Positions 16,379-24,878 of a stretch of 64,000 bases of DNA are shown here, piece by piece. Within the stretch, counting starts at the first letter, position 1. Each line of letters begins with the position of its first letter. Origin of the DNA: Pseudomonas saudiphocaensis (GTDB taxonomy: Bacteria; Pseudomonadota; Gammaproteobacteria; Pseudomonadales; Pseudomonadaceae); assembly GCF_000756775.1 (NCBI RefSeq), contig NZ_CCSF01000001.1:3534001-3598000 (forward strand). The letters are read 5' to 3'. The position numbers and the translations under genes are program-made. The notes under the pieces are model-generated. The model was not told where the DNA came from. It did not search any database and saw only the letters and a program-made list of their open reading frames with translations.

Positions 16379-17275
16379 ATGAGCGAATTTATCCAACGCG
16401 TGGACGCCAGCGAGTACGAGACCGACGAGCCGGTGCGCTACTTGGTGCGGGACGGCATTGCGTCGGTGACGATGAACCGACCCGGTTTCAACAATGCGCA
16501 GAACTCACAGATGACCTATGCGCTGGATGCCGCCTTCAAGCGGGCAGTCAGCGACGACGCGGTCAAGGTCATCGTCCTGCGCGGGGAGGGCAAGCATTTC
16601 TCCGCCGGACACGACATCGGCACGCCGGGCCGCGACATCAATAAGGAGTTCGAGCGCGCCCATCTGCTCTGGGATCACAGCAACAAGCCGGGCGGCGAGT
16701 TCCTCTACATGCGCGAACAGGAGGTCTACCTGGGCATGTGCCGGCGCTGGCGCGAGATGCCCAAACCGACCATCGCCATGGTGCAGGGCGCCTGCATCGC
16801 TGGCGGCCTGATGCTGGCCTGGGTCTGCGACCTGATCGTCGCCAGCGATGACGCCTTCTTTCAGGACCCGGTGGTGCGCATGGGCATTCCCGGCGTGGAG
16901 TACTTCGCCCATCCCTACGAGATGAACCCGCGCATCGCCAAGGAATTCCTCATGACCGGCGACCGCATGCCGGCCGGCCGCGCCTATGAAGTTGGTATGG
17001 TCAACCGCGTGGTGTCACGTGCCGACCTGGAAGCCGCGACCTACGAGCTGGCCGCCAAGGTGGCCAAGCAGCCGCGTATGGGGCTGGCGCTGACCAAGCA
17101 GGCGATCAATCACGTGGAAGATCTGGCCGGCAAGCGCACCGCCATGGATGCGGTGTTCGCCTGGCATCACTTCGCCCACACCCACAACGAGCTGCTGTCC
17201 GGCGACAAGCTGGGCGGCTATGACGCCAAGGCCATGGCCGCGGCGAACAAGAAGTCTGCAGGAGAAGCCGGATGA
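16379..17275 (+). CDS. Crotonase-family protein without the usual catalytic glutamates
   Basis: A 298-residue enoyl-CoA hydratase/isomerase family member. The CoA-binding loop HFSAGHDIG is present, but the two hydratase glutamates are replaced: the GGGCEL position reads GGLML (M145) and the xxPE position reads QDPVV (V165). It also carries an insertion of about 35 residues (roughly 83-120: GRDINKEFERAHLLWDHSN and on). It should still bind an acyl-CoA and stabilise an enolate, but simple hydration is unlikely. It sits between ipdB and ipdC, 16 bp after ipdB and overlapping ipdC by 4 bp, so it probably acts in ring C/D opening, perhaps as an isomerase or C-C lyase. Confidence 0.75.
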   Translation: MSEFIQRVDASEYETDEPVRYLVRDGIASVTMNRPGFNNAQNSQMTYALDAAFKRAVSDDAVKVIVLRGEGKHFSAGHDIGTPGRDINKEFERAHLLWDHSNKPGGEFLYMREQEVYLGMCRRWREMPKPTIAMVQGACIAGGLMLAWVCDLIVASDDAFFQDPVVRMGIPGVEYFAHPYEMNPRIAKEFLMTGDRMPAGRAYEVGMVNRVVSRADLEAATYELAAKVAKQPRMGLALTKQAINHVEDLAGKRTAMDAVFAWHHFAHTHNELLSGDKLGGYDAKAMAAANKKSAGEAG

Positions 17276-18375
17276 GCGCCTGGCTGCAAACCGAACTGAC
17301 CCGCCGCCTGGGCTGCCGCTATCCGGTGGTGCAGACGGCCATGGGCTGGGTGGCTGATGCCAATCTGGTGATTGGCACCACCCGCGCCGGCGGCTTCGGC
17401 TTTCTCGCCGCCGCCACGCTGGATACGGCGCAGACCCGCAGCGAGATCGAGAAGATCATCGCCGCCACCGGCAGCCGCAATTTCGGCCTGAACTTCCACA
17501 TGTTCCAGGAGAACGCCGCGGACTGCGTGGACATGGCCATCGACTTCGGCCTCAAGGCGGTCAGCTACGGCCGTGGTCCGGATGCCAAGACCGTGCAGCG
17601 CTTCAAGGACGCCGGGGTGCTGTGCATTCCCACTGTCGGTGCGGTTAAGCACGCGATCAAGGCGGTACAGATGGGCGCCGACCTGATCACCATCCAGGGT
17701 GGCGAGGGCGGTGGTCATACCGGTGGCGTGCCCAGCTCGATCCTGCTGCCGCAGGTGCTGGACGCGGTGAATGTGCCGGTGATTGCGGCCGGTGGCTTCT
17801 CCACCGGCCGCGGTCTGGCCTCGGCGCTGGCTGCCGGTGCCTGTGGCATCGCCATGGGCACACGCTTTTTGATGAGCCAGGAATCGCCGACCCCGGCCGC
17901 CACCCTGGAGCGCTATCTCAAGGTCAATGACCCGCAGCAGATTCGCGTGACCCTGGCGGTTGACGGCATGCGCCATCGCATGATCGAGAACGCCTTCATC
18001 AACCGCCTGGAAAAGGCCAGCGGCCTGGGCCGCCTGCTGATCGCCCTGCGCAGCGCCTGGAGCTGGAAGCAGCAGACCGGCATGAGCAGCGCGCACATGC
18101 TCTCGACCCTGCTCAAGGTACTCAAGGAAGAACCGGAGGCCCTGTCGCAAACCATCATGGCCGCCAACCAGCCGGTGCTGCTGCAGAAGTCCATGCAGGA
18201 CGGTCAGCCGGACGAGGGCATCCTGCCCTCCGGCCAGGTGGCGGCGGCCATCGGCGAGCTGGCTAGCTGCGAAGCCATCATTTCCGAGATCGTCGCGCAG
18301 GCCGAGGCCTGCCTCGCCGAGCTTTATCAGCGCCACGTTCAGCCCCAGGCCGAATATGCAGGAGCCGCCCAATGA
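17272..18375 (+). CDS. ipdC: IpdC, flavin-dependent HIC-CoA dehydrogenase (nitronate monooxygenase fold)
   Basis: A 367-residue FMN protein of the nitronate monooxygenase/2-nitropropane dioxygenase fold. YPVVQTAMGWVADANLV, TIQGGEGGGHTG, PVIAAGGFSTGRGLASAL and GIAMGTRFLMSQES are the phosphate- and flavin-binding elements, and the end LPSGQVAAAIGELASCEAIISEIV matches IpdC. In the HIP pathway IpdC introduces the double bond that prepares ring D for hydrolysis by EchA20. It overlaps both neighbours by 4 bp (ATGA), giving tight translational coupling. The name follows the mycobacterial homologue. Confidence 0.88.
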   Translation: MSAWLQTELTRRLGCRYPVVQTAMGWVADANLVIGTTRAGGFGFLAAATLDTAQTRSEIEKIIAATGSRNFGLNFHMFQENAADCVDMAIDFGLKAVSYGRGPDAKTVQRFKDAGVLCIPTVGAVKHAIKAVQMGADLITIQGGEGGGHTGGVPSSILLPQVLDAVNVPVIAAGGFSTGRGLASALAAGACGIAMGTRFLMSQESPTPAATLERYLKVNDPQQIRVTLAVDGMRHRMIENAFINRLEKASGLGRLLIALRSAWSWKQQTGMSSAHMLSTLLKVLKEEPEALSQTIMAANQPVLLQKSMQDGQPDEGILPSGQVAAAIGELASCEAIISEIVAQAEACLAELYQRHVQPQAEYAGAAQ

Positions 18376-19124
18376 ATACCGCCTTTAGTACCAGCCTCGA
18401 CAACGGCGTGGCCGAACTGGTCATCAACAAGCCGCCGGTCAATGCCTTGGACAGCCACGAGTGGCAGGCCCTGGCCGATACCGTCAATGCCCTGGGCGCC
18501 GACCCGCAGACCCGCGTCATCGTCATCCGCGCCGAAGGCCGCGGCTTCTGTGCCGGCGTCGACATCAAGGAGCTGGACCAGCATCCGGAGCGGATCGTCA
18601 AGGTCAACCGTGGCAACTACGAGACCTTCAAGGCCGTGCACCGCTGCCCGGTGCCGGTGATCGTCGCGGTGCACGGTTTCGTCCTCGGCGGCGGCATCGG
18701 CATCACCGGCGCGGCCGACATCGTGGTCGCCTCCGAATGCGCCACCTTCGCCCTGCCGGAAGTGGACCGCGGCGCCATGGGTGGCGGCGCCCACCTGCAG
18801 CGCCTGTTTCCGGTGCAGAAGGTGCGTTACCTGTTCTTCACCGGCGACAAGATCGGCGCGCGCGAGGCCGAGCGTTACGGCTTCATCGAGCGCGTGGTGG
18901 CGCGCGAGCAACTGCGTGAAGCCGCGCTGGAAATCGCCGGCAAGATCGCCACCAAGAGCCCGGCGATGATTCGCATCGCCAAGGAAGCCCTCAACGGCAT
19001 CGAAGACGGAAACCTGGAAGACAAGTACCGCTGGGAGCAGGGCTTCACCCTGCAGGCCTACAACGAGGCGGATTCGGCGGAAACCCGTCGCGCCTTCGTC
19101 GAAAAACGCGACGCGAAGTTCTGA
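18372..19124 (+). CDS. echA20: EchA20-type crotonase, ring D hydrolase
   Basis: A 250-residue crotonase closely resembling EchA20: PPVNALDSHEWQALADTVNA, RAEGRGFCAGVDIKEL, GGGIGITGAADIVVASE and ATFALPEVDRGAMGGGAHLQRL. As in that family the first hydratase Glu is replaced by G110 while E130 (LPEVDRG) is kept, which fits a hydrolytic C-C cleavage (ring D opening) instead of hydration. It follows ipdC with a 4-bp overlap and precedes an acyl-CoA dehydrogenase pair, so the ring-opening steps are encoded together. Confidence 0.88.
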   Translation: MNTAFSTSLDNGVAELVINKPPVNALDSHEWQALADTVNALGADPQTRVIVIRAEGRGFCAGVDIKELDQHPERIVKVNRGNYETFKAVHRCPVPVIVAVHGFVLGGGIGITGAADIVVASECATFALPEVDRGAMGGGAHLQRLFPVQKVRYLFFTGDKIGAREAERYGFIERVVAREQLREAALEIAGKIATKSPAMIRIAKEALNGIEDGNLEDKYRWEQGFTLQAYNEADSAETRRAFVEKRDAKF

Positions 19125-19132
19125 GGCACGCC

Positions 19133-20299
19133 ATGGATCTGATCTACACCCCCAAGCAAAAGGCCTTCCGCGCCGAAGTGCGTGCCTGGCTGGCAGCCAA
19201 CCTGCCCAAGGAAAAGCTGGCCAGCTACGACACCCGTGAAGGTTTCGAGCAGCATCGGGCCTGGGAAGGCAAGCTGTTCGAGGCGCGCTATTCGATGGTC
19301 ATGTGGCCCGAACATCTGGGCGGCCGCGGCTGCGACCTGATCGAATGGCTGATCTTCGAGGAAGAGTATTACGGTGCCGGCGCGCCCATGCGCGTCAACA
19401 TCAATGGCCAGCTGCTGCTCGGCCCGACGCTGATGGAGTTCGGTACCGAGGAACAGAAGCGCGATTTCCTGCCGCGCACGGCCTCCAGCGAGATCATGTG
19501 GGCGCAGGCCTGGTCGGAGCCCAATGCCGGCTCGGACATGGCAGCGATCAGCTCCAAGGCGATCCGCGACGGCGACCACTATGTTCTGAATGGCCAGAAG
19601 ACTTGGTCGACCCGGGCCAGCTTCGCCGACATGGCCTTTGGCCTATTCCGCAGCGATCCGGCGTCCAGCCGGCACCACGGTTTGAGTTTCCTGATGGTGC
19701 CGCTGGATGCTCCCGGCGTGACCATTCGCCCGATCAAGGCGCTCAACGGCAAGGACGCCTTCGCCGAAATCTTCTTCGACGACGTGCGCGTGCCGGTGGC
19801 CAACCGCATCGGCGACGAGGGCCAGGGCTGGCATGTGGCCATGGCCACCGCCGGTTTCGAGCGCGGTCTGCTGCTGCGCTCGCCGGCTCGTTTCCAGTCC
19901 ACCGCCAAGCAGTTGGTCGAGCTGTATCGCGCCAACCGCGAGGTGGCCGACCGCGACCCGAGCATCCGTGACGCGGTGGCCCGCGCCTGGATGGGCGCTG
20001 AAGCCTATTGCCTGGGCGCTTATCACACCGTGGGCCGGCTGAGCCGCGGCGAAAAGATCGGCGCCGAGTCCAGCACCAACAAGCTCGTCTGGTCTGAGTT
20101 GGACCTGCTGATCAACGAAACCGCCATGCGCATCCTTGGCGCCCGTGGCGAGCTGCGCAGCGGTGCACCGCTGCTGGCTGCCAGCGAGGATGGCTGGCTG
20201 GAAGGCTTCCTCTTCGCCCAAGCCGGCCCGATCTACGCCGGTACCAACGAAATCCAGCGCAACATCATCGCCGAGCGGATGCTCGGTCTGCCGAAGTGA
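19133..20299 (+). CDS. Acyl-CoA dehydrogenase, large-type subunit of second steroid pair
   Basis: A 388-residue acyl-CoA dehydrogenase. FAD- and substrate-binding segments include MWAQAWSEPNAGSDMAAI, LNGQKTWSTRASFADMAFGLFR and GFERGLLLRSPARFQS. The C-terminal motif GPIYAGTNEIQRNIIAERML has Ala at the MCAD catalytic-Glu position, like the FadE30-type chain. It is followed 10 bp later by a smaller partner, the layout of heteromeric FadE31/32/33-type enzymes that oxidise ring-opened HIP products. Which member it corresponds to cannot be settled by eye. Confidence 0.8.
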   Translation: MDLIYTPKQKAFRAEVRAWLAANLPKEKLASYDTREGFEQHRAWEGKLFEARYSMVMWPEHLGGRGCDLIEWLIFEEEYYGAGAPMRVNINGQLLLGPTLMEFGTEEQKRDFLPRTASSEIMWAQAWSEPNAGSDMAAISSKAIRDGDHYVLNGQKTWSTRASFADMAFGLFRSDPASSRHHGLSFLMVPLDAPGVTIRPIKALNGKDAFAEIFFDDVRVPVANRIGDEGQGWHVAMATAGFERGLLLRSPARFQSTAKQLVELYRANREVADRDPSIRDAVARAWMGAEAYCLGAYHTVGRLSRGEKIGAESSTNKLVWSELDLLINETAMRILGARGELRSGAPLLAASEDGWLEGFLFAQAGPIYAGTNEIQRNIIAERMLGLPK

Positions 20300-20309
20300 G
20301 GGGCGGGCG

Positions 20310-21359
20310 ATGAACTTCACCTTTACCGAAGATCAACTGGCGTTCCGTGAGGCCATCAGCCGTTTCCTGATGACCGAGGCCGCTCCGGAAATGCTCCGTG
20401 ACATCTGGGAAACCGATACCGGGCGGTCCCCGGACCTGCGTGGTAAGCTCGCCGAGCAGGGCATGACTGCACTCTCTGTCCCAGAGGCGTGTGGTGGCCT
20501 GGGCATGGACGACATCGCCTGGTCCCTGATGACCCAGGAACTTGGCTACTACGCCATTCCCGACTCGCTGGCCGATACCGCCTATGTGGCGGTGGGCATG
20601 CTCGCCGGCCTGCCGCAGAGCGAGGCCCGCGACGCCTGGCTGGCGCAGATCGCCGAAGGCGGCATCCGCGTGGCTGTCGGCCATCCGGTCAACCCCTGGG
20701 TGGCCGATGCGCAGCTGGCCGACCTGCTGCTGCTGGCGCATAACCATGAGATCCATGCCCTGCGCAGCGATCAGGTCGAGCTGCAGGCCAATACCAGTAT
20801 CGATGCCTCGCGCCGCCTGTACTGCGTGAAGTGGACGCCGAGCGCCGAGACCCGCATCGCCGATGCCGAACTGGGCCGCGTGCTGTGGGCGCAGATGCTG
20901 AACCGCGGCGCCCTGTCGGTGGCCGGGCAACTGGTGGGCCTGGCCCAGCGCATGCTTGATCTGTCGGTGGACTACGTCGCCCAGCGCAAACAGTTCGGCA
21001 AGCCGATCGGCAGCTTCCAGGCGGTCAAGCACCATCTGGCCGACGTGGCCACCCAGATCGAGTTTGCCAAGCCGGTGCTGTATCGCGCCGCGCATGCCCT
21101 GGCCAGAGGCGAGGCGGACGTCGACGTGCGTATCTCCCACGCCCGTCTGGCCTGTTGCGAGGCCAGCTGGCTGGCGGCCCGGCACGGCATCCAGGTGCAT
21201 GGCGCCATGGGTTACACCTGGGAAGTGGATCTGCAGATGTTCATGAAGCGTGCCTGGGCGCTGGACAACGCCTGGGGCGACCGTGCCCTGCACAAAACCC
21301 GCATCGACCAGTATCTGCTAGGTGCCGCGTTGCTGCCTGGAAGCACTTTCGAGGAATGA
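20310..21359 (+). CDS. Acyl-CoA dehydrogenase, small-type partner subunit
   Basis: A 349-residue acyl-CoA dehydrogenase-like chain beginning MNFTFTEDQLAFREAISRFLM. It ends with the partner-type pattern GIQVHGAMGYTWEVDLQMFMKRAWALD, and like the other short chain it is poor in central FAD motifs. It should pair with the preceding 388-residue subunit to dehydrogenate a methyl-branched dioic acyl-CoA formed after opening of ring C. It starts 10 bp after its partner and ends 3 bp before the FadA6-type thiolase, so dehydrogenation and thiolysis are encoded side by side. Confidence 0.8.
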   Translation: MNFTFTEDQLAFREAISRFLMTEAAPEMLRDIWETDTGRSPDLRGKLAEQGMTALSVPEACGGLGMDDIAWSLMTQELGYYAIPDSLADTAYVAVGMLAGLPQSEARDAWLAQIAEGGIRVAVGHPVNPWVADAQLADLLLLAHNHEIHALRSDQVELQANTSIDASRRLYCVKWTPSAETRIADAELGRVLWAQMLNRGALSVAGQLVGLAQRMLDLSVDYVAQRKQFGKPIGSFQAVKHHLADVATQIEFAKPVLYRAAHALARGEADVDVRISHARLACCEASWLAARHGIQVHGAMGYTWEVDLQMFMKRAWALDNAWGDRALHKTRIDQYLLGAALLPGSTFEE

Positions 21360-21362
21360 ACC

Positions 21363-22514
21363 ATGCCTGAAGCCTATATTGTTGACGCACTGCGCACGCC
21401 CACCGGCAAGCGCAAGGGCAGCCTGGCCCATGTGCATGCCATCGACCTGGGCGCGCATGCGCTCAAGGCCCTGGTAGAGCGCAACGCGGTTCCGGCCGAC
21501 GAATACGACGATGTGATCTTCGGTTGCGTCGATACCATCGGCTCGCAGGCCGCCGACATCGCCCGCACCAGTTGGCTGGCCGCTGGTCTGCCGCTATGCG
21601 TGCCGGGCACCACAGTGGATCGTCAGTGCGGTTCCTCGCAGCAAGCGCTGCATTTTGCCGCCCAGGCGGTGATGAGCGGCACCCAGGACGTGGTGGCTGT
21701 CGGGGGCGTGCAGACCATGACGCAGATTCCGATCTCCTCGGCCATGCTCGCCGGTCAGCCGCTGGGCTTTCCCGATCCGTTCTCCGGCAGCGCCGGCTGG
21801 CGCGCGCGCTTCGCCGATCAGCCGGTCAACCAGTTCTATGCCGCGCAGCGCATCGCCGATCACTGGCAGATCAGCCGCGCCGACATGGAAAACTTCGCTC
21901 TGGAAAGCCACCGTCGCGCCCTGGCGGCCATCGAAGCCGGCCGCTTCGCCCGCGAAGTGGTGGCCTGCGAAGGCCTGAATCAGGATGAGACGCCGCGCGT
22001 CACCACGCTGGAAAAGATGGCCAGCCTGGAGCCAGTCGACCCAAGCTTCCCGAGCATCACCGCAGCGGTTTCGAGCCAGACCTGCGACGCCTCGGCAGCC
22101 CTGCTTGTGGTCTCGGAGGCGGCGCTCACGCGCTACAACCTGACGCCGCGGGCACGCGTTCACCACCTGAGCGTGCGTGGCGACGACCCGATCTGGCATC
22201 TGACCGCGCCGATAGAGGCGACCCGCCACGCGCTAAAAAAAGCCGGTATGAGCATGGCTGATATCGATCTGGTGGAAATCAACGAGGCCTTCGCCTCGGT
22301 GGTCATGGCCTGGGCCAAGGAGCTGGACTTCGATCCGGCCAAAACCAACGTCAACGGCGGCGCCATTGCCCTGGGCCATCCGCTCGGCGCCACTGGCGCG
22401 CGCCTAATGACCACGCTGCTGCACGAACTGGAGCGCAGCGGCGGCCGCTACGGCCTGCAGACCATGTGCGAAGGCGGCGGCCAGGCCAACGTCACCATCA
22501 TCGAGCGCCTGTAA
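21363..22514 (+). CDS. fadA6: FadA6-type thiolase
   Basis: A 383-residue thiolase. The nucleophile is C89 in VDRQCGSSQQA, H339 lies in GGAIALGHPLGATGA and the second cysteine is C369 in QTMCEGGG. The sequence follows mycobacterial FadA6 throughout, including IPISSAM and the terminus ANVTIIERL. FadA6 performs the thiolytic step that releases short acyl-CoA units from the ring-opened HIP skeleton, feeding central metabolism. It starts 3 bp after the acyl-CoA dehydrogenase pair. A second thiolase at 24.9 kb probably serves the earlier side-chain cycle. Confidence 0.88.
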   Translation: MPEAYIVDALRTPTGKRKGSLAHVHAIDLGAHALKALVERNAVPADEYDDVIFGCVDTIGSQAADIARTSWLAAGLPLCVPGTTVDRQCGSSQQALHFAAQAVMSGTQDVVAVGGVQTMTQIPISSAMLAGQPLGFPDPFSGSAGWRARFADQPVNQFYAAQRIADHWQISRADMENFALESHRRALAAIEAGRFAREVVACEGLNQDETPRVTTLEKMASLEPVDPSFPSITAAVSSQTCDASAALLVVSEAALTRYNLTPRARVHHLSVRGDDPIWHLTAPIEATRHALKKAGMSMADIDLVEINEAFASVVMAWAKELDFDPAKTNVNGGAIALGHPLGATGARLMTTLLHELERSGGRYGLQTMCEGGGQANVTIIERL

Positions 22515-22560
22515 GGGCTTCCGGCACCGAGTGCCGCGACAAGTTTCTGGAGAATGTGAA

Positions 22561-23445
22561 ATGGGTATTCTGAACGGCCGCGTGGCCATCATTACCGGCG
22601 CCGGGGGTGGTCTGGGCGCGGCCCACGCACGGGTGTTCGCCGCTGAAGGCGCCTGTGTAGTTGTAAACGACATCAACCAGTCCGCGGCTCAGAGGGTGGT
22701 GGACGAGATCGTCGCCGCCGGTGGCAAGGCAGTGGCCAATACGTCCGACATCACCCACTACAGCGACAGCGAGAACGCGGTCAAGCAGGCCATCGAGACC
22801 TTCGGCGACCTGCACGTGGTGCTCAACAATGCTGGTATCAACCGCGACCGCATGTTCGCCTCGATGACCGAGGCCGAGTGGGACGCCATCATGAGCGTGC
22901 ACCTCAAGGGTCACTTCTGCATCAGTTCGCACGCGGTGCATTACTGGCGCGACCAGACCAAGGCCGGCCGCAAGGTCGATGCGCGCATCATCAACACCAC
23001 CTCCGGGGCGGGCCTGCAAGGCTCCATCGGCCAGTCCAATTATGCCGCGGCCAAGGCCGGCATTGCCGCGCTGACCCTGAACCAGGCCGCCGAGCTGGGG
23101 CGCTATGGGATCACTGCCAATGCCGTTGCACCGGCAGCCCGCACTGGCATGACCACCGCCGTCGAGTCCATGGCCACACGCATGGCCGCGCCGGACGACG
23201 GCAGCTTCGACTACTGGGCGCCGGAAAACGTCTCCTCGCTGCTGGCCTGGTTGGCGTCCACCGAGTCGGCTCATGTCACAGGACGGGTGTTCGAGGCCGA
23301 AGGCGGCAAGATTTCCATCGCCGATGGTTGGCGCACCACCCAGGGTGTCGACAAGGGTGATCGCTGGCAGCCTGCTGAAGTTGGTGAGGCGATGCAGGCG
23401 CTGCTGGCCGCCGAAGTGCCGGCGCAGAAGGTCTACGGCAGCTAG
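22561..23445 (+). CDS. SDR-type 3-hydroxyacyl-CoA dehydrogenase candidate
   Basis: A 294-residue SDR with TGAGGGLGAAHA for NAD binding, LNNAGINRDRMFASMTEAEWDAI, and catalytic S148, Y161 and K165 (YAAAK). The NNAGINRDR segment and the extended C-terminus (SFDYWAPENVSSLLAWLAS) resemble (3R)-hydroxyacyl-CoA dehydrogenases of the multifunctional-enzyme-2 class and actinobacterial steroid SDRs. A matching (R)-specific MaoC hydratase lies at 24.4 kb. It is the last gene of the tesB-ipd operon, 46 bp after fadA6 with GGAG upstream. The substrate is inferred. Confidence 0.75.
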   Translation: MGILNGRVAIITGAGGGLGAAHARVFAAEGACVVVNDINQSAAQRVVDEIVAAGGKAVANTSDITHYSDSENAVKQAIETFGDLHVVLNNAGINRDRMFASMTEAEWDAIMSVHLKGHFCISSHAVHYWRDQTKAGRKVDARIINTTSGAGLQGSIGQSNYAAAKAGIAALTLNQAAELGRYGITANAVAPAARTGMTTAVESMATRMAAPDDGSFDYWAPENVSSLLAWLASTESAHVTGRVFEAEGGKISIADGWRTTQGVDKGDRWQPAEVGEAMQALLAAEVPAQKVYGS

Positions 23446-23529
23446 CAGCGGTCGTAGCGCTGACCACCGTGGCCGCTTTATGCGGCCACGCGTGTTTCTG
23501 GCCGGCGGTATCTGCCGAACCGCGTGGAC

Positions 23530-23573
23530 ACGTCCGTTTTGACGATGTTGCCGGGGTTCCCGACCGGTATACC
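23530..23573 (+). promoter_or_regulatory. Steroid-regulon promoter element (site 6)
   Basis: ACGTCCGTTTTGACGATG (23530-23547) is followed after 20 bp by TATACC (23568-23573). It lies in the only sizeable gap of this stretch and its right end is 59 bp before the ipdF start. Confidence 0.6.
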
Positions 23574-23606
23574 TGGCAGCGAACTGTCATTACCGAGGTA
23601 TGCACC

Positions 23607-24392
23607 GTGAGACAAGCTCCCGCCTATGTTCCAGGTCACCAACTGCTGGCCGGCAAGTCCGTGCTGATCACCGCCGCGGCCGGTGCCGGCATCGGCTATG
23701 CGGCGGCCAAGCGCTGCGCCGAGGAAGGCTGCCGTGCCCTGATGATTTCCGACATCCACCCGCGGCGCCTGGAAGAGGCGGTGGAGCGCTTGAAGGCCGA
23801 AACCGGTCTGCAGGCCATCTACGGCCAGCTGTGCAACGTCGTGGTGGAAGAGGAAGTGCAGGCCCTGGTCGCCGCTGCCGAGCAGACCCTGGGCGGCGTC
23901 GATGTGCTGATCAACAACGCCGGGCTCGGCGGGCAGAAGCGCGTCACCGAGATGAGCGACGAAGAGTGGCTGCGGGTGATCGATGTGACCCTGACCGGCA
24001 CCTTCCGCATGACCCGGGCCATGTTGCCGCACATGGAGAAGCGTGGCACCGGCGCCATCGTCAACAACGCTTCGGTGCTCGGCTGGCGCGCCCAGAAGGA
24101 GCAAGCCCACTACGCCGCGGCCAAGGCCGGGGTGATGGCGCTGACCCGTTGCAGCGCCGTGGAGGCCGCCGAGCATGGCGTGCGCATCAATGCCGTGTCG
24201 CCCTCCATCGCCCTCCATGACTTCCTGAAAAAGGCCTCCAGCCAGGAGCTGCTCGAGCAGCTGGCCAGCCGCGAAGCCTTCGGCCGAGCCGCCGAGGTTT
24301 GGGAAGTGGCCAATGTGATGATCTTCCTGGCCAGCGACTACGCCTCCTACATGGTCGGCGAAGTGCTGTCGGTCAGCTCGCAGCACGCCTGA
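23607..24392 (+). CDS. ipdF: IpdF-type short-chain dehydrogenase (GTG start)
   Basis: A 261-residue SDR with the unusual cofactor loop VLITAAAGAGIGYAAAKR, NNAGLGGQKRVTEMSDEEW, and catalytic S156, Y169 and K173. The stretch IVNNASVLGWRAQKEQAHYAAAKAGVMALTRCSAVEA and the end EVLSVSSQHA match mycobacterial IpdF almost word for word. IpdF interconverts the 5-keto and 5-hydroxy forms of HIP-type CoA thioesters. The GTG at 23607 is chosen because GAGGT lies eight bases upstream and the promoter element lies just before; longer in-frame starts would run through that promoter. It heads a unit with a MaoC hydratase and a thiolase. Confidence 0.88.
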   Translation: MRQAPAYVPGHQLLAGKSVLITAAAGAGIGYAAAKRCAEEGCRALMISDIHPRRLEEAVERLKAETGLQAIYGQLCNVVVEEEVQALVAAAEQTLGGVDVLINNAGLGGQKRVTEMSDEEWLRVIDVTLTGTFRMTRAMLPHMEKRGTGAIVNNASVLGWRAQKEQAHYAAAKAGVMALTRCSAVEAAEHGVRINAVSPSIALHDFLKKASSQELLEQLASREAFGRAAEVWEVANVMIFLASDYASYMVGEVLSVSSQHA

Positions 24393-24402
24393 GGACGCCG
24401 CC

Positions 24403-24873
24403 ATGACAACCGTATTCAAGAGCACCGAAGAGATGCTGGCGTCCACTGGCCTCGACCTGGGGACGACCGACTGGGTGGTGATCGATCAGGCCCGTATCGA
24501 TCTGTTCGCCGAGGCCACCGGCGACCACCAGTGGATCCATGTCGACCCGGTCCGCGCCGCTGACGGCCCGTTCGGCTGCACAGTCGCCCACGGCTACCTG
24601 ACGCTGTCGCTGGCCAACTTGTTCCTGCCGCAGCTGATGCAGGTGCAGAACATGCAGATGGGCGTCAATTACGGCTGCGACAAGGTGCGCTTCCCCGCGC
24701 CGGTAAAGGTCGGCTCGCGGGTGCGCGGCCGCGGCGAAGTTATCAAGGTTGAACAGATCGGCGTGGCGGTGCAGCAGACCGTGCGCGTGAGCGTGGAAAT
24801 CGAGGGCGCCGAACGACCTGGCTGCGTGGTGGATACCGTCAGCCGCTACACCTTCAATCCCCTTAGCGAGTGA
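24403..24873 (+). CDS. MaoC-type (R)-specific enoyl-CoA hydratase
   Basis: A 156-residue single hot-dog domain protein. The hydratase-2 catalytic dyad is visible as D41 and H46 in [18 protein letters not shown], followed by [16 protein letters not shown], the segment that lines the active site. It should hydrate a 2-enoyl-CoA to the (3R)-hydroxy product, matching the SDR dehydrogenase at 22.6 kb and the thiolase immediately downstream. It starts 10 bp after ipdF. The likely role is the hydration step in removal of the propanoyl side chain of HIP-CoA; canonical crotonases nearby are the competing candidates. Confidence 0.82.
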   Translation: MTTVFKSTEEMLASTGLDLGTTDWVVIDQARIDLFAEATGDHQWIHVDPVRAADGPFGCTVAHGYLTLSLANLFLPQLMQVQNMQMGVNYGCDKVRFPAPVKVGSRVRGRGEVIKVEQIGVAVQQTVRVSVEIEGAERPGCVVDTVSRYTFNPLSE

Positions 24874-24878
24874 AATCC

